A stretch of 64,000 bases of DNA. It comes from Elgaria multicarinata webbii. Taxonomy: Eukaryota > Chordata > Lepidosauria > Squamata > Anguidae. Shown here piece after piece: positions 20,611 through 45,399 of this stretch. Under the pieces are notes generated by a model. It saw nothing but the letters and a program-made list of their open reading frames with translations, had not been told where the DNA came from and searched no databases. Position 1 is the stretch's first letter, and every line of letters starts with the position of its first letter. The DNA is taken from NCBI RefSeq assembly GCF_023053635.1, contig NC_086182.1, positions 1,625,001 to 1,689,000 of the forward strand. Direction: 5' to 3'. Both the position numbers and the translations under genes were made by a program.

Positions 20611-22523
20611 TACTGTTAAAGATGGACCACTGCCATGACCCTCCTAGGGAAACTGGCTTTGTCATTCTTCTGCCTCATAAATAATTTGTACAAGTTCACA
20701 CCCAGATTTCAGGAGCTGTTTCATAGCTTTCAAACTCCTAGGTGGTTCAGTTTATAGGGTGGGCTGTTTTGGAACTGGAAGTAATGATGTCACTGTAACA
20801 ATGATGTTTGTTTCTATATGTGACTGAAGCTGTGTGGACTGGGCTATGTGGAAGTAGGTCCTACCTTGAAAAGGGTTGGGATTTTCCTTAAGAGTAGACT
20901 AATCTTTTGGATTTACATACTTGCTGTTTTGCTGTAGCATAGCAACTTGCCTTGGTCAGTTGGAGCTGATACTTTGCAGACACTAGGTTAATTCCTGCTC
21001 CCTACTTGCGCAGGAGATAAAAAGTTGCAGAAGTGAGTTGTGTGGGTAGATGTGGGTGCTATCAAGATCAGGTGGATAAAAGGCAAATAGCATTGATTCG
21101 TGAAGCTGAATACACTGGGAGATTCTTGTTTCCATGAAGCTTGTGTAGGTGAACGTCCTGGTGGTTTGTGTGTGGAGTCCTCACATTAACGCATGTGTGC
21201 AAAACCTGCAGCTGCATGTGGTCCTTAGCTGCTCCTTCTGCAGCCCACTTCCCTCTACAGCCCAGCTGGTCAGTTGGACTTTGGGGTTAAAAATGCTGTT
21301 CCAGCCCTGCAACGATATCATTGGGCTTTTGCCTCCACCATTTCCAGCGACCCCTCCTGTGAGATTGCTGTTTCCCTGCCTTTACTACCCTCAGAGAAAC
21401 AACGAATTTGCTGGAGATTACTTCAAAAACCTCTCCCACCCCTCAGTGACCCCTAGCTCTCAACGGGCAGGGCAGGGCAGGGAGGTTTAAACCCCTCCCT
21501 GTCTCTACATGCTGAGGAAGGATGAGGTGGGGGGAGGAGTGTGTATAGTGAAGAGTATAGCAGAAAAGAGGGAGCAAGTGCTGGGAGAACACAGGAGGGT
21601 TACGAGTGGGAGATGGTGACATCTGGACCCCCACCCCCCCACCCCCAATAACAGTCTGTGAATGAGGCGGGCAACAGCATGGTAAACGCCTTGTCTGGAA
21701 GGCTCCACAGTGGAATATTCAGTCCAGTGCCCAACCCTGTGAAATGCATTCCTGAGCAACGTATGTTATAAATGATGTTAAAAATAACATACCACTCTCA
21801 GTGATATGCGTGTTCCTCAAGGGCAACTGCCTATTTCTAGATAACTTATTTCAGGTCGTACATGTAGGCCTGCAACATTTAGCTAATAGATTAACATTTT
21901 TGGTTATCTAAAAAGCTGCCCCAGATAAATCAATGAAAAGTCAGGTGACTCAAAAATGTATAAATAAAAAAAGTTTACATTTAAAAGCCGCAGCGCCATC
22001 TTAGAGGGAACCCCCCCCACACACACACAGAGAGAGAGAGAGAGGGGGGGGAGCCCTCTTGAGATGCCTGCTGCAACACTGGCATGCACCACCAAAATAC
22101 ACTTTTTGTTATTACCTTTTTTTCCCCTCCTTTGCAAAGTCAGCTGCACATATGTATGTTTATACAATAATGATTACTTTTTTAAAAATTGGGTGACGGC
22201 CCTAATTTGTCATAATTTAAACTGAAGACTAAAATTAAAGGCTGGTGGCCATCAGATCTATGGTGCCAGGAATTGTGAAGAGCACAGCTAGCTTGAAGTA
22301 TGTAGGTGCTGCGCACTCTAGAGCACTTGAAAGATCTCCTGTTTCATATCGCCAAATACTAGTTCTACATGGTCTAGCATAGAGCAAGTGTGAACGTTCT
22401 CATGCCTCTCAGCTGCAGCATGCCAGCTGCTGCATTAAGTATGCTAGTGCATCAGTGAGGGGGAAGGGGTGGTATGCATATGAACAAATGTAAATGTATT
22501 TCTTAAACAATATAATTGGTTAC
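20611..22523. other. Intergenic stretch, no gene recognised
   Basis: No exon with conserved coding content was found. It contains an AC/AG microsatellite near 22018-22045. No gene appears between DUSP11 and STAMBP on either strand. Confidence 0.5.
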
Positions 22524-23286
22524 TGTTAGAGACAAGCCTTGAGCCGAAGTGTTATTTATCTCTAAGTGTTTTATTATGCTGTCCAATTACTGGGCCATAA
22601 ATCTCCAGCCGAGAATGCAAGCAGTAGCTAACTGCAGTCTTGAGTCGTAAGCCAAACAGTGCTGATCACACAGAGTCCAGAGCCAAGCCAAAGTCCAGTC
22701 CTCTCCAAGAGACGAGTCCGTTGTCCAGAATGCCAGGGTCACACGTACAAATGACGTCAGTCAGCTGGTCCCGGTCGAGAGTCCAAGGTCAAGAGCAGGG
22801 AACGACAAGGAATGCATTGGCTACCAGGGAAGCAAAAGGTGTTTGCCAGACAGGGCCAGCATTCGGCTTCCTCCTTTTCAAGCCCTGCCAGTATGACCCC
22901 ACCCTGAGTCCAGCTGTGCCTCATTACTCCATCCTCTGACCCAGCCTCCTATTTAAGCTTGGTGTCTTTTCCCAGCTGGTTTTGCATGCGCAAACTCCTC
23001 ACTGCCTGCATCTGCTCTGCCCTTTTCCTACACCTCCGCTCCCAAGGGCTGGGTGGTCTCCCCATCTCTGTCTCCAATTCTGTCTCCGGAGCTTCAGGCA
23101 GGGCAAGGGTCTGGCTAGCCCACGGTTCCTCCAAGGGACCTGTGTGCCCCTCCCTCCGCTGCTCGGCTTTCTTCCCTCCGCGTGCCGATCTCTGGCATGG
23201 CTGTGGGGGAGGAAGCACCCTCTCGTTTGGGTACGTTTTCCTCCTCCTCTTCGTCCAAGGAGGCTTCCTCGGGTGCAACCCTAACA
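22524..23286 (-). mobile_element. Solo LTR with 5-bp target duplication
   Basis: The plus-strand ends are TGTTAG and CTAACA, a standard LTR border, flanked by GTTAC on both sides (22519-22523 and 23287-23291). On the minus strand an AATAAA lies near the 3' border, so the LTR most likely reads on that strand. No internal part remains. It belongs to an LTR retroelement of unassigned family (Gypsy- or retrovirus-like). The intact duplication means the ends are whole. Confidence 0.8.
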
Positions 23287-23384
23287 GTTACTGAAAAACA
23301 ATATGCTTTGCATAATATGGCCCACTTGCCTTCTGTACAGCAAAATTATATCTTTAAAATGTTGCACTGCCTAATGGCTTGGTT

Positions 23385-23765
23385 CAGATGTCATGACAAC
23401 CCATGGTTTAATGAGTTAACCCACAATGTGGCTGCCAGACAATTGAGCAAAGCACTGCTTCTTTGTTCAATTCCTGGGTTGTTTGGTTTTCACCCCTTTT
23501 GCCCACTCCCTCCCTGTATCCCAAATGCTTTTGTGACACTGTAGTACTGACATCTACAGGGGCTGGGTGGTTTTTTTTTTGCCACTCATGCCTGCTACTT
23601 TTGTAGGTTGGTGGAACAATCTGCAGTTCCAGGTTCACATGCAGCAACAGACCAGAATTCACAACCCAACAACAAAACATGGCTTCTCTTTGCGGGTTGT
23701 TAATGGTTAACAACCCATAGTTAACCCATAATTCCGGTTTCACACATAATGACAACCCATGATTA
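23385..23765. mobile_element. MITE-like repeat with CAACCCATG ends
   Basis: The left part has ATGACAACCCATGGTTTAAT and the right part TAATGACAACCCATGATTA, with TTAACCC and GGGTTGTT words in between. It looks like a non-autonomous DNA element; the family is not resolved. Confidence 0.45.
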
Positions 23766-23999
23766 CGTGCAAACTAGGTAATTAATATCAAGGTGGGTAA
23801 TGATTAAATTAATGGATGTCTGTTTGCCTCTCTCTGTACACATGCATGGACAAGACTTGAACACAGCTGGGCATGCTGGATTCTTGGTTACACTTCCTCA
23901 CTGCCTTTGTGGGGGTATATACCATTCCATCCCTTCCTGGAGCGATAGTGTGCACCTTAATTTAACAGAAATTGCTACCCAACTACTTATATCAAATAT

Positions 24000-24078
24000 A
24001 TCTCATTGTCTTAAATTTTGTAAACCGCCTAGACAGCTTTAGCTATTGGGCGGTATAGAAATGCAATAAATAAATACT
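24000..24078 (+). mobile_element. L2-type LINE 3' tail remnant
   Basis: TAAACCGCCTAGACAGCTTT, then GGGCGGTATAGAAATGCAAT and an AATAAATA tail: the plus-strand version of the common L2 3' end. Confidence 0.65.
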
Positions 24079-24431
24079 GTTTTTACTAATATTCTCTCTC
24101 TCCAGGGGTGGACAGTCAGACCTATGTATAATACATATGTCGACCACATGAGATGAGATTCTCTCACAGCCTTACTAAATTTTCTTCACATACTTTTTGG
24201 GCCCTGTTAAATTATTAGCATAACAATAGACTTTGATTGTTTCTGTTACTCTCCTATGTGAGACCATGTGTCATTTTATAACCCTTTTTCATGTCCTCCC
24301 TCTCACTCACATTTTTTCCTAAACTAAAAAAATATCTTTAAGTTGCTGTAGACCTGTGATTGTGCTTTTCTGTGTCTTTTCCAGCTCTACAATGTCCTTT
24401 ATGAGATACGGCCAGAACTGTGCATAGTGTT

Positions 24432-24746
24432 TAGGGTGACCATATGGAAAGGAGGACAGGGCTCCTGTATCTGTAACAGTTGTATAGAAAAGGGAATTTC
24501 AGCAGGTGTCATTTGTAGGCATGCAGCACCTGGTGAAATTTTCCCTTCATGACAAGAGTTAAAGCTGCAGGAGCCCTGCCCTCTTTTGTATCTGGTCACT
24601 CTAGTCTCTTGGAGCTTTAATACTTGTGATGAAGAGGGAATTTCACCAGGTGCTGCATGCCTACAAATGACAGCTGTTGAAATTTCCTTTTCTATACAAC
24701 TGTTAAAGATACGGGAGCCCTGTCCAACTTTCCATATGGTCATTCG
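24432..24746. mobile_element. Two copies of one MITE in inverted arrangement
   Basis: 24432-24603 is a MITE with ends AGGGTGACCATATGG and TATCTGGTCACTCTAG. 24604-24746 repeats the same body in reverse, ending TTCCATATGGTCATTC. The shared inner word GCAGGTGTCATTTGTAGGCA appears inverted in the second copy. Confidence 0.8.
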
Positions 24747-25135
24747 TAAAGGCACTACAGGATTGACAGTTTTATTTTCTATCTTTTCCCAAATAATCCC
24801 CAACATGGGATTTGCTTTTTTCATTGCTGCCACTGCACACTGAGTCAATGGTTTCATTGAGTTATTCGGTGTGAGCAGGAACCCTTTCCTAGTCAGTCAC
24901 TGCCAGCTCACATCCCATTAGTGTGTATCATTTAGTTTTGTAGTCTTGGATTAGGAATCTCGCCCAGCGAAATAAAGTATGGAGCTGGGTTTAATTTGCA
25001 AACTGGTCTACAGCCTTTCTTCGAAACGCTACAATGGAAGTTACATTTGCTTTGCCTTGGTGGCTGTTCTGGCTCCCAGCAAAAGAGATCCCCGCGAAAA
25101 CACATTTGGTTCCAGCAAGGCAAGGGCTGAGTTTG

Positions 25136-25210
25136 GGCGGCGCGCTAATCAACGGGGTCGGTGGGGGGGTGCATAAAACACTGGAATCAACCCTTGATTA
25201 GCGCGTCGCC
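25136..25210. repeat. Short inverted repeat (hairpin)
   Basis: GGCGGCGCGCTAATCAA (25136-25152) pairs with TTGATTAGCGCGTCGCC (25194-25210), with one mismatch and a loop of about 41 bases. It lies just outside the hAT-like element that precedes the STAMBP promoter. Confidence 0.75.
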
Positions 25211-25215
25211 TGAAC

Positions 25216-25843
25216 CAGGGCCGGTGCTACCATAGAGGCCACTCAGGCGGCCGCCTAGAGCGCCAAGCTAAGAGGGGCGCCGGGCACAGCGCAGCACTCA
25301 CGCGAGTGGGCTGTGAGCCGGCCCGGCCCGAGGATTCAGCTGGGTCTGGGTGGGCGAGATGGCGCCCTGTGCCCGCCCAGCCGAAGCAAAGCCAGGGACG
25401 CTGGGGTGGGGGTGGGGGTGGGAGTGGGGCGGCTCCACGTTTGGACTTCCGGAACGCGCCTGGAAGAGAGACACACAGAGAGAGAGAACGTATGGGTGAA
25501 TGGGGTGCATCATGGGGTCTTGAGTGAACGCATGTGTTCATGCGTGTGTTTGTTTGGAGTGAGTTAAGCTGAGCGTGTGTGTGCGCACACATGTGAGTTG
25601 GGGGGGATGATTTGGAGGTGATATTCCTATTAAATAATGCATTTTAGACCCACAGACGTTCCTTTCCAATTTGTTTGCTATAATTGCATGACGTATTTCT
25701 TGCACTTTAAAATAAATTTAGCAGTTTCAAGTTTTGTGCTTCTTATTTTTTCCAGGAAACATGTTCTTAAAAATCAAAGTTGGCATTTTTTGGGTGGGGT
25801 GAAAGGAGCTCACCTTGCCTAGGGCGCAAAAGAGTCCGGCCTG
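25216..25843. mobile_element. hAT-like non-autonomous transposon
   Basis: The left end CAGGGCCGGTGCTACCATAG with CGGCCGCCTAGAGCGCC and the right end CTCACCTTGCCTAGGGCGC with CCGGCCTG are imperfect inverted ends of a CAGGGCCGG-type hAT family. The interior is non-coding. Its right border touches the STAMBP CpG island. Confidence 0.55.
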
Positions 25844-26478
25844 GGGCCGGAGGCGAGGCGAGGCGAGGCGCGCTTTATAGGGCGGCTGCAGACGAAGCGG
25901 CCAAAGCGAAGCCGCCGCCCGCCTCGGCCCCTGCTCCAGCGGGAAGGAAGCCGGGGCGGGGCTTGACGACGGGAGAACCGCTCCGCGCCGCCCCGCCCCG
26001 CCCGCCGCTCCACTTCCTCTTCCGGTCCCTGTGACCCAGGCTGGCGAAGCCGGAAGCGGCCCCTCCTCGGCGTCTTCCCGGAAGCGGCCTCTTCCCCCGC
26101 CTGTCGGTGCTGCCGTCGCCGCCGCCGCCGCCAGGCTGAGCCCCTCCCCCCACCCCCCGCTGCAGGTCAGCACCCGCCGGGCCCTGCCTGGGGTGGCCCC
26201 TGCAGGACCGGCCGGCCGGCCTCTCGCTCCTTGTGGGATCAGGCTCTGCGGGGCCCGGAGGCGTTCGCGGAGGGAGCCGGGCCGGGCCTAGCCTTCCGCC
26301 TCGCGCCGCGCTCGTGGCTCCGGCCTGGCGGGCTCCCCTTCCCGAGCCGCGGGCCTGTGCTCCGGCCCTGCCCCTTGAGACGCTTCGGGTGCCCAGCCCG
26401 GGCCCGCCAGGAAGCGCGCGCGCCGTCCTCCGGCGAGGCCCGCCCGGGGCCTCAGCGCCGCCCTCCCCGCCCCAGCCG
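25840..26478 (+). promoter_or_regulatory. STAMBP: STAMBP CpG-island promoter and 5' UTR
   Basis: Dense CpG with GC boxes (25990-26005) and three ETS sites: CTTCCGG at 26019-26025, CCGGAAG at 26050-26056 and CCGGAAG at 26078-26084. A non-coding exon 1 may end near CTGCAG|GTCAGC at about 26165, and the coding exon has a CCGCCCCAG acceptor ending at 26475. No TATA box is seen. The exact start and the first splice are inferred. Confidence 0.65.
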
Positions 26479-40236
<13,758 letters not shown>

Positions 40237-42400
40237 TAACAGATGCCTTCATGCCGATGTCAGCCATTAACTGTCCTCCTTTAAGCTAATTTAGTGTAGT
40301 GGACTATGGCCCTCTATGCAGTGATTCTCAAGATCCTATTTGTAACACCAAGAGAGTTTTTCATTCTCTTTGATCTCGTGCAGTTGTCAAATTTCAGGGT
40401 TGGGGTGAGGACAAATGAGTGCCGGGGAAACATGAAATTAACACTAAAATTGATTCAGCTCGTGTCTTGCTGCCATTCAGGCTTTGCTCCACCATGCCAT
40501 GCTCCAAAGCATGAAGGCAAGATCAAGCAAAGGACCTTCAAAAGGCTCTCTGCAAGGCTGCAGGCTCAGGCAACCTTATCTCTTTGGATTGTCTCCAGTG
40601 CTCTTTAATATTGACGGAAGTCTTTAGCGGATGCCCTGGAATTTTGGAGTTTCAGGCTCAACAATGCTGTGCCAACAATTCAAAGTAATGTTTGCATTGG
40701 GAAGAAATTAGTATGCTGGAAGAAGATCATGTCATCTTGTTTGGTCAGAAATTCTTTTTAAAAATGACTGTCCTTCAAGCTTTCTTTTCAGGGAGGAGGT
40801 GGTGAGCTTGGGAAAAGAGAAACCAAAGAAGAGGGGGTTGTGGAATAGCTGCTTTGTTCTACTCTTGCTGAGATCTACTGCAGGATGCTGCTGCACATGG
40901 TTTGTGCTATGAAAATTCAGTCCCAGCAAGTGACAAAGTGGACTGTTCACTGAAGTATCTGACTCCAGCTGAGAATCTTAAGGGTGCAACCCTATACATG
41001 GATGGACAGACAAAGGTCCCACAAAGCTCAGCGTTCCCCAGGCAGCATGACTGGCCAGGGAGGACTTTGTTCTGTTTAAACATGCATAGGATTGCACCCT
41101 AAGGTAATCATTCCTTTAAGTCATGCTTTAAATAAAAGTCTAGACCAGCAACGTAAATAAATGCACTGAGGGTCAATTAATATATTGAAGTCTACATCTA
41201 TAAAAACAATGTTGGGTGTGTATGTGATAACACATATTAAGGGATTGTGTTGACTCCACCCATCTGCCTCGTCCCTCCCTGATTGCAGGTGCCTTTTCCA
41301 GTCTGTACATTGGAAAGGAGAGGAATCGTCTAAGCATAGACCTTCCATTTCAGCACTATGTTGTAAGGTTTACTCTGCACATGCTACAGCTGCACCTAGG
41401 AACAACATTTCTGAGGGTGTGCTACTGCTTGCCATCACTCAATCAAGAATAAGTCAGTCTAAAGACTTGAACACAAATTTTCTGTGAATTTTGGCAAGGT
41501 TGACAAGTTGTATTACCTGTACTCAGGCTTTGAATGTGACCAATGCAGGTGCTTTGCACTTCCTGTCTCTGCATTTCATCACATCTGAAATGAACAATTC
41601 ACCAGATCTGAAATTGAAAACTCATGTCAAGTTCAGGAGCGACCTACACAAACAGTTTTGTGTTAATTTACAGCATCCAAAGGTGGCTGTTAAGCAACGT
41701 TCTCCCCGATCCACTTTTCCTTCTGCTCTTCTGCTGTTCAGATGGAGAGCTGGCCTGTGACCTGACAAGCAATCCAATGGTTGCTACAAGCCTTTTGTGT
41801 TGAATGCAGACTGTTTCATAATCCTGCCAGTGAAGTTAACACTCCTGTTTGAGAGTTCATCCCCAAAACTAGCTCCTAAGAAGACATCGTGCACATAAAA
41901 TGTAGCTGTTTCTCACTTTAGACAAGATATCAAATGTCCCCATATTCTTTTCCTGCCTTGCTCCCTTTGTTTACTCATATTTGTTGATAGAAATTGGTGT
42001 GCCAGGAGTTCCTATACATACGCTCTAGAGTCTGTCTCTGCTACAGGATTGGTTTTCATTCTCTGATTCAAGAGCATGGTACCATATTTAAAACTTTCAT
42101 TCTGATCAGTTCTTCTCTGAAAGTAAACTAGCTTTGTTCCTTGCAAATAGGACACGGTGTACCCTTGGTGCAAGGCCCTCCTCACACTATATCATAGTTG
42201 GCAAAACCAATGCTATGCATTGAATGCAGATCAGTGATAACTACCTTAGATTTTCACCGTCTTTTAACCATTGCACTATTTTGTATAAGTGAGACATTTT
42301 AATGTGAAGAGTCACGTGAAAAGATATCACAAGCTTAGAGGCCAGTGCCCCCCCCTTTTTTTAACATTCTGCTCCTTTAAATAAAGATAACTATGTATAA
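40237..42400 (+). other. STAMBP: STAMBP 3' UTR with two candidate polyadenylation signals
   Basis: AATAAA occurs at 41131-41136 and 42380-42385. The first would give a UTR of about 0.9 kb that includes a MITE (40980-41102), the second about 2.1 kb. Choosing between them needs transcript data. Confidence 0.5.
40980..41102. mobile_element. MITE in the STAMBP 3' UTR
   Basis: Ends AGGGTGCAACCCTATACATG and CATGCATAGGATTGCACCCT are inverted copies flanked by TTA and AAG. Length is 123 bases with no ORF. Confidence 0.8.
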
Positions 42401-42555
42401 ATCTAGGGACTGCTAGCCTTCTGGCCAGGTTGCACTACAGTGTGTGCAGGAAAGCCGCTGCAAGTCCAAATAAAATACTCATGATTTGACAAGATGGTGG
42501 CTGTTCCCACCCCCCACGTACAAACATTCTCATGGTAGGAGCTGGGTTTGACTGA
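41140..42555. other. STAMBP distal 3' UTR or intergenic, no repeat recognised
   Basis: No coding signal or repeat family seen. It contains the second AATAAA at 42380. Whether it is transcribed depends on which polyadenylation site is used. Confidence 0.4.
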
Positions 42556-42559
42556 GGGA

Positions 42560-43290
42560 TGGGGGATACTTTGACTGAGGGATGGGGGATCACAAGATGG
42601 GGGATACTTGGCTCAGCAATACTACAAACGAGAAGGATCTTGGAATTGTAGATTGCAAGCTGAATATGAGCCAACAGTGCGATATGGCTGCAAGAAAGGC
42701 AAATGCTATTTTGGGCTGCATTAATAGAAGTATAGCTTCCAAATCACGTGAGGTACTGGTTCCTCTCTATTCGGCCCTGGTTAGGCCTCATCTAGAGTAC
42801 TGCATCCAGTTCTGGGCTCCACACTTCAAGAAGGACGCAGACAAGCTGGAGCATGTTCAGAGGAGGGCAACCAGGATGGTCAGGGGTCTGGAAACAAGGC
42901 CCTATGAAGAGAGACTGAAAGAACTGGGCATGTTTAGCCTGGAGAAGAGAAGATTGAGGGGAGACATGATAGCACTCTTCAAATACTTAAAAGGATGTCA
43001 CACAGGGGAGGGCCAGGATCTCTTCTCGATCCTCCCAGAGTGCAGGACACAGAATAATGGACTCAAGTTAAAGGAAGCCAGATTCCAGCTGGACATCAGG
43101 AAAAACTTCCTGACTGTTAGAGCAGTACGACAATGGAACCAGTTACCTAGGGAGGTCGTGGGTTCTCCCACCCTAGAGGCCTTCAAGAGGCAGCTGGACA
43201 ACCATCTGTCAGGGATGCTTTAGGGTGGATTCCTCCATTGAGCCGGGGGTTGGACTCGATGGCCTTGTTGGCCAACTCTGCTATTCTATT
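42560..43290 (+). mobile_element. CR1 LINE 3' part
   Basis: A 213-codon frame (42582-43223) reads ILGCINRSIASKSREVLVPL, then [20 protein letters not shown], and ends [13 protein letters not shown], the CR1 C-terminus. The tail is joined at about 43290 to the L2 tail that follows. Confidence 0.92.
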
Positions 43291-44010
43291 TATTTATTTA
43301 TCTTTTATTTATCATTTATTTATTTATTTATTTATTACATTTTTATACCGCCCAATAGCCGAAGCTCTCTGGGCGGTTCACAAAAATTAAAACCACAGTA
43401 AAATACAGTATAAAAAGCACAACCAGGATAAAACCACACAGCAAAGTTGATATACTTTGCGACGAAAGCAGTACAGTGTAGGCGCCAGGCGGACCTCTCT
43501 GGGGAGCTCGTTCCACAACCGGGGTGCCACAGCGGAGAAAGCCCTCCTCCTAGTAGCCACCTGCCTCACTTCCTTTAGCAGGGGCTCACGGAGAAGGGCC
43601 CCTGTAGATGATCTTAAGGTCCGGGTAGGTACATATGGGAGGAGGCGTTCCTTCAGATAACCTGGCCCCAAACCGTTTAGGGCTTTAGATGTCAATACCA
43701 GCACTTTGAATTGGGCCCGGACCTGGACTGGCAGCCAATGAAGCTGGAAAAGGACTGGCGTAATGTGATCTCGCCGGCCAGTCCCTGTTAGTAACCGGGC
43801 TGCCCTGTTTTGCACCAGTTGAAGTTTCCGGACCGTTTTCAAAGGCAGCCCCACGTATAACGCATTGCAGTAATCCAAACGAGAGGTTATCAGAGCATGG
43901 ATAACTGTAGCTAAGCTATCTCTGTCCAGATAAGGGCGCAGCTGGTATATCAGCCTGAGCTGATAAAAGGTGCTCTTTGCCACTGAGTTCACCTGTGCCA
44001 CCTCTATGAG
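43288..44010 (-). mobile_element. L2-clade LINE 3' part
   Basis: Minus-strand reading gives FYQLRLIYQLRPYLDRDSLA, ITSRLDYCNALYVGLPLKTV and HWLPVQVRAQFKVLVLTSKA, ending LWNELPREVR. The 3' UTR has the CCGCCCAATAGCCGAAGCTC stem and a TTTATTTA tail. Confidence 0.9.
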
Positions 44011-44199
44011 GTGGCAGCAGCAGGCAGGCAGGGCACACCAAAGGGCGGGGGGGGGGGGCGGGGGAGGCCCTTGTGTGTCAGCTGGCGAAGTATGCTCGGA
44101 CTGGCATGTGAGCAAGGCGGCTGCCAGGGCTAGGAGAGGGGGCTTGTGTTGTTTCAAGGAGGACTGTGGCATTCAAACGGCTTTCTCGGGCAGCCTCCC

Positions 44200-44262
44200 C
44201 TTCTTTAGTTCGTTATTGCATTTCTATACGGCCCAATAGCCGAAGCTCTCTGGGCGGTTTAC
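44200..44262 (-). mobile_element. L2 3' tail fragment
   Basis: TATACGGCCCAATAGCCGAA followed by CTCTCTGGGCGGTTTACAG matches the 3' end of the neighbouring L2. Confidence 0.75.
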
Positions 44263-44269
44263 AGAGGTT

Positions 44270-45000
44270 GGAAGCTTTTCAGGGGTTTCTGAAGGAGAAG
44301 CGCAGTCGGGGCCGGCCTGCTCTTCCCCGCGACGCGCAGCTGCCGGGGAGTGCTGGGGGTGTTCCAGGTCCTGCTCTGCTCCCGGGTGGTTCCGCAGGCC
44401 TGGCCGCAGAGAGATCCTGCGTGCTTCACGCCGGATCACCCTGCGCCGGAATCCGTCACGTCGCAGCGCAAAGCCAGGTTGCGGGAAGGGGCTGCGTGTC
44501 TCTGGAACGCGGGCGAGCAGCGGCGGGCCAGGAAGCGTCAGCTGGTGGCATCGCTGCGTTCTTGCCCAGTGGCTGGGTCATGCTTGTGCCGCAGGCTGCG
44601 AAGCTGGGGGAGCCGCGGCCCGACGGGCAGGGCAGACCCGGCTCCCTGCGTCCTGGGGTGCCCGCGAGGCTCTCCCTCCGCCGCCCTGCTCCAGGGCCTG
44701 CTCTGCGTCAGAGGGCGGCGGCGCAGGGATGCCGAGCGCTGGTGGGCCTGGGCGCTCCATTGGCTGCCCAGGCCAAATGCTTCCTTATTAGGCTGCCCAA
44801 CCACAGCGCGCGCCTCGGCGTTTGGGGCTCGAAGCGCAGAAGCGGGCTGTCAGGCTGGCCGAGCGAGCTGGGCCTCTCCGGCGGCTTCTCCGAGTAGCTG
44901 CTCTCGCTCAGCCCCGTGGCTGTGCCCTTGTGCTCACGGCAGCCCTCGGATCGCAGGCCTTCAGCGGCCAGGACGCTCCTGAAAGGTGCCCAGCAGCCCA
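44270..45000. promoter_or_regulatory. Unexplained CpG-rich block between STAMBP and ACTG2
   Basis: GC- and CpG-rich DNA with several overlapping frames on both strands, none matching a known protein. A perfect CArG box, CCTTATTAGG, lies at 44783-44792. It could be an orphan CpG island, an alternative or distal ACTG2 element, or GC-rich repeat payload. No transcript evidence is visible. Confidence 0.4.
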
Positions 45001-45399
45001 GCAGCGTCCTCTGATCCATTTCTAGCCCCAAGCAGTTTTCCAGCAGTTTTCTGAGTTGCTGCAGGAACTTTAAGACCTGCTTAAGCTCTCCATTCCGAGG
45101 TTGCGCAAGGGTCCCCTGGCCCTGGCTTCCCACAAGCCTTGTTGATGAGAGCAAGAGTGGACTTCAGTGCCCTCGAAAGAGCCTGGACCAGGCCAAAGGG
45201 CCTCTGTCGTCCAGCATCCTGCTTGTCTCCGGGGCCAAAGGGAAGCCCTTTGGCCGAGCAGAGGCCAGAGGCCAGGAGAGCCTTTCTTCTCGCCCAGCAT
45301 CTGGCACCACCAGCGACGCGGCCTCCGAATATGGAGGTTTCCGAATCGCTGTGGATTTGTTTTTTGCTTCCCTTTAACAGCCATCTAGGCTAGGGGCCT

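Noticed and set aside
26233-26478. N-terminal extension of STAMBP upstream of the chosen ATG
   Set aside because: The open frame crosses the predicted splice acceptor and is CpG-island sequence; the chosen ATG gives a product of exactly the human length.
44166-44982. Overlapping 210- and 243-codon frames
   Set aside because: GC-rich low-stop sequence open in several frames at once, with no recognisable domain.
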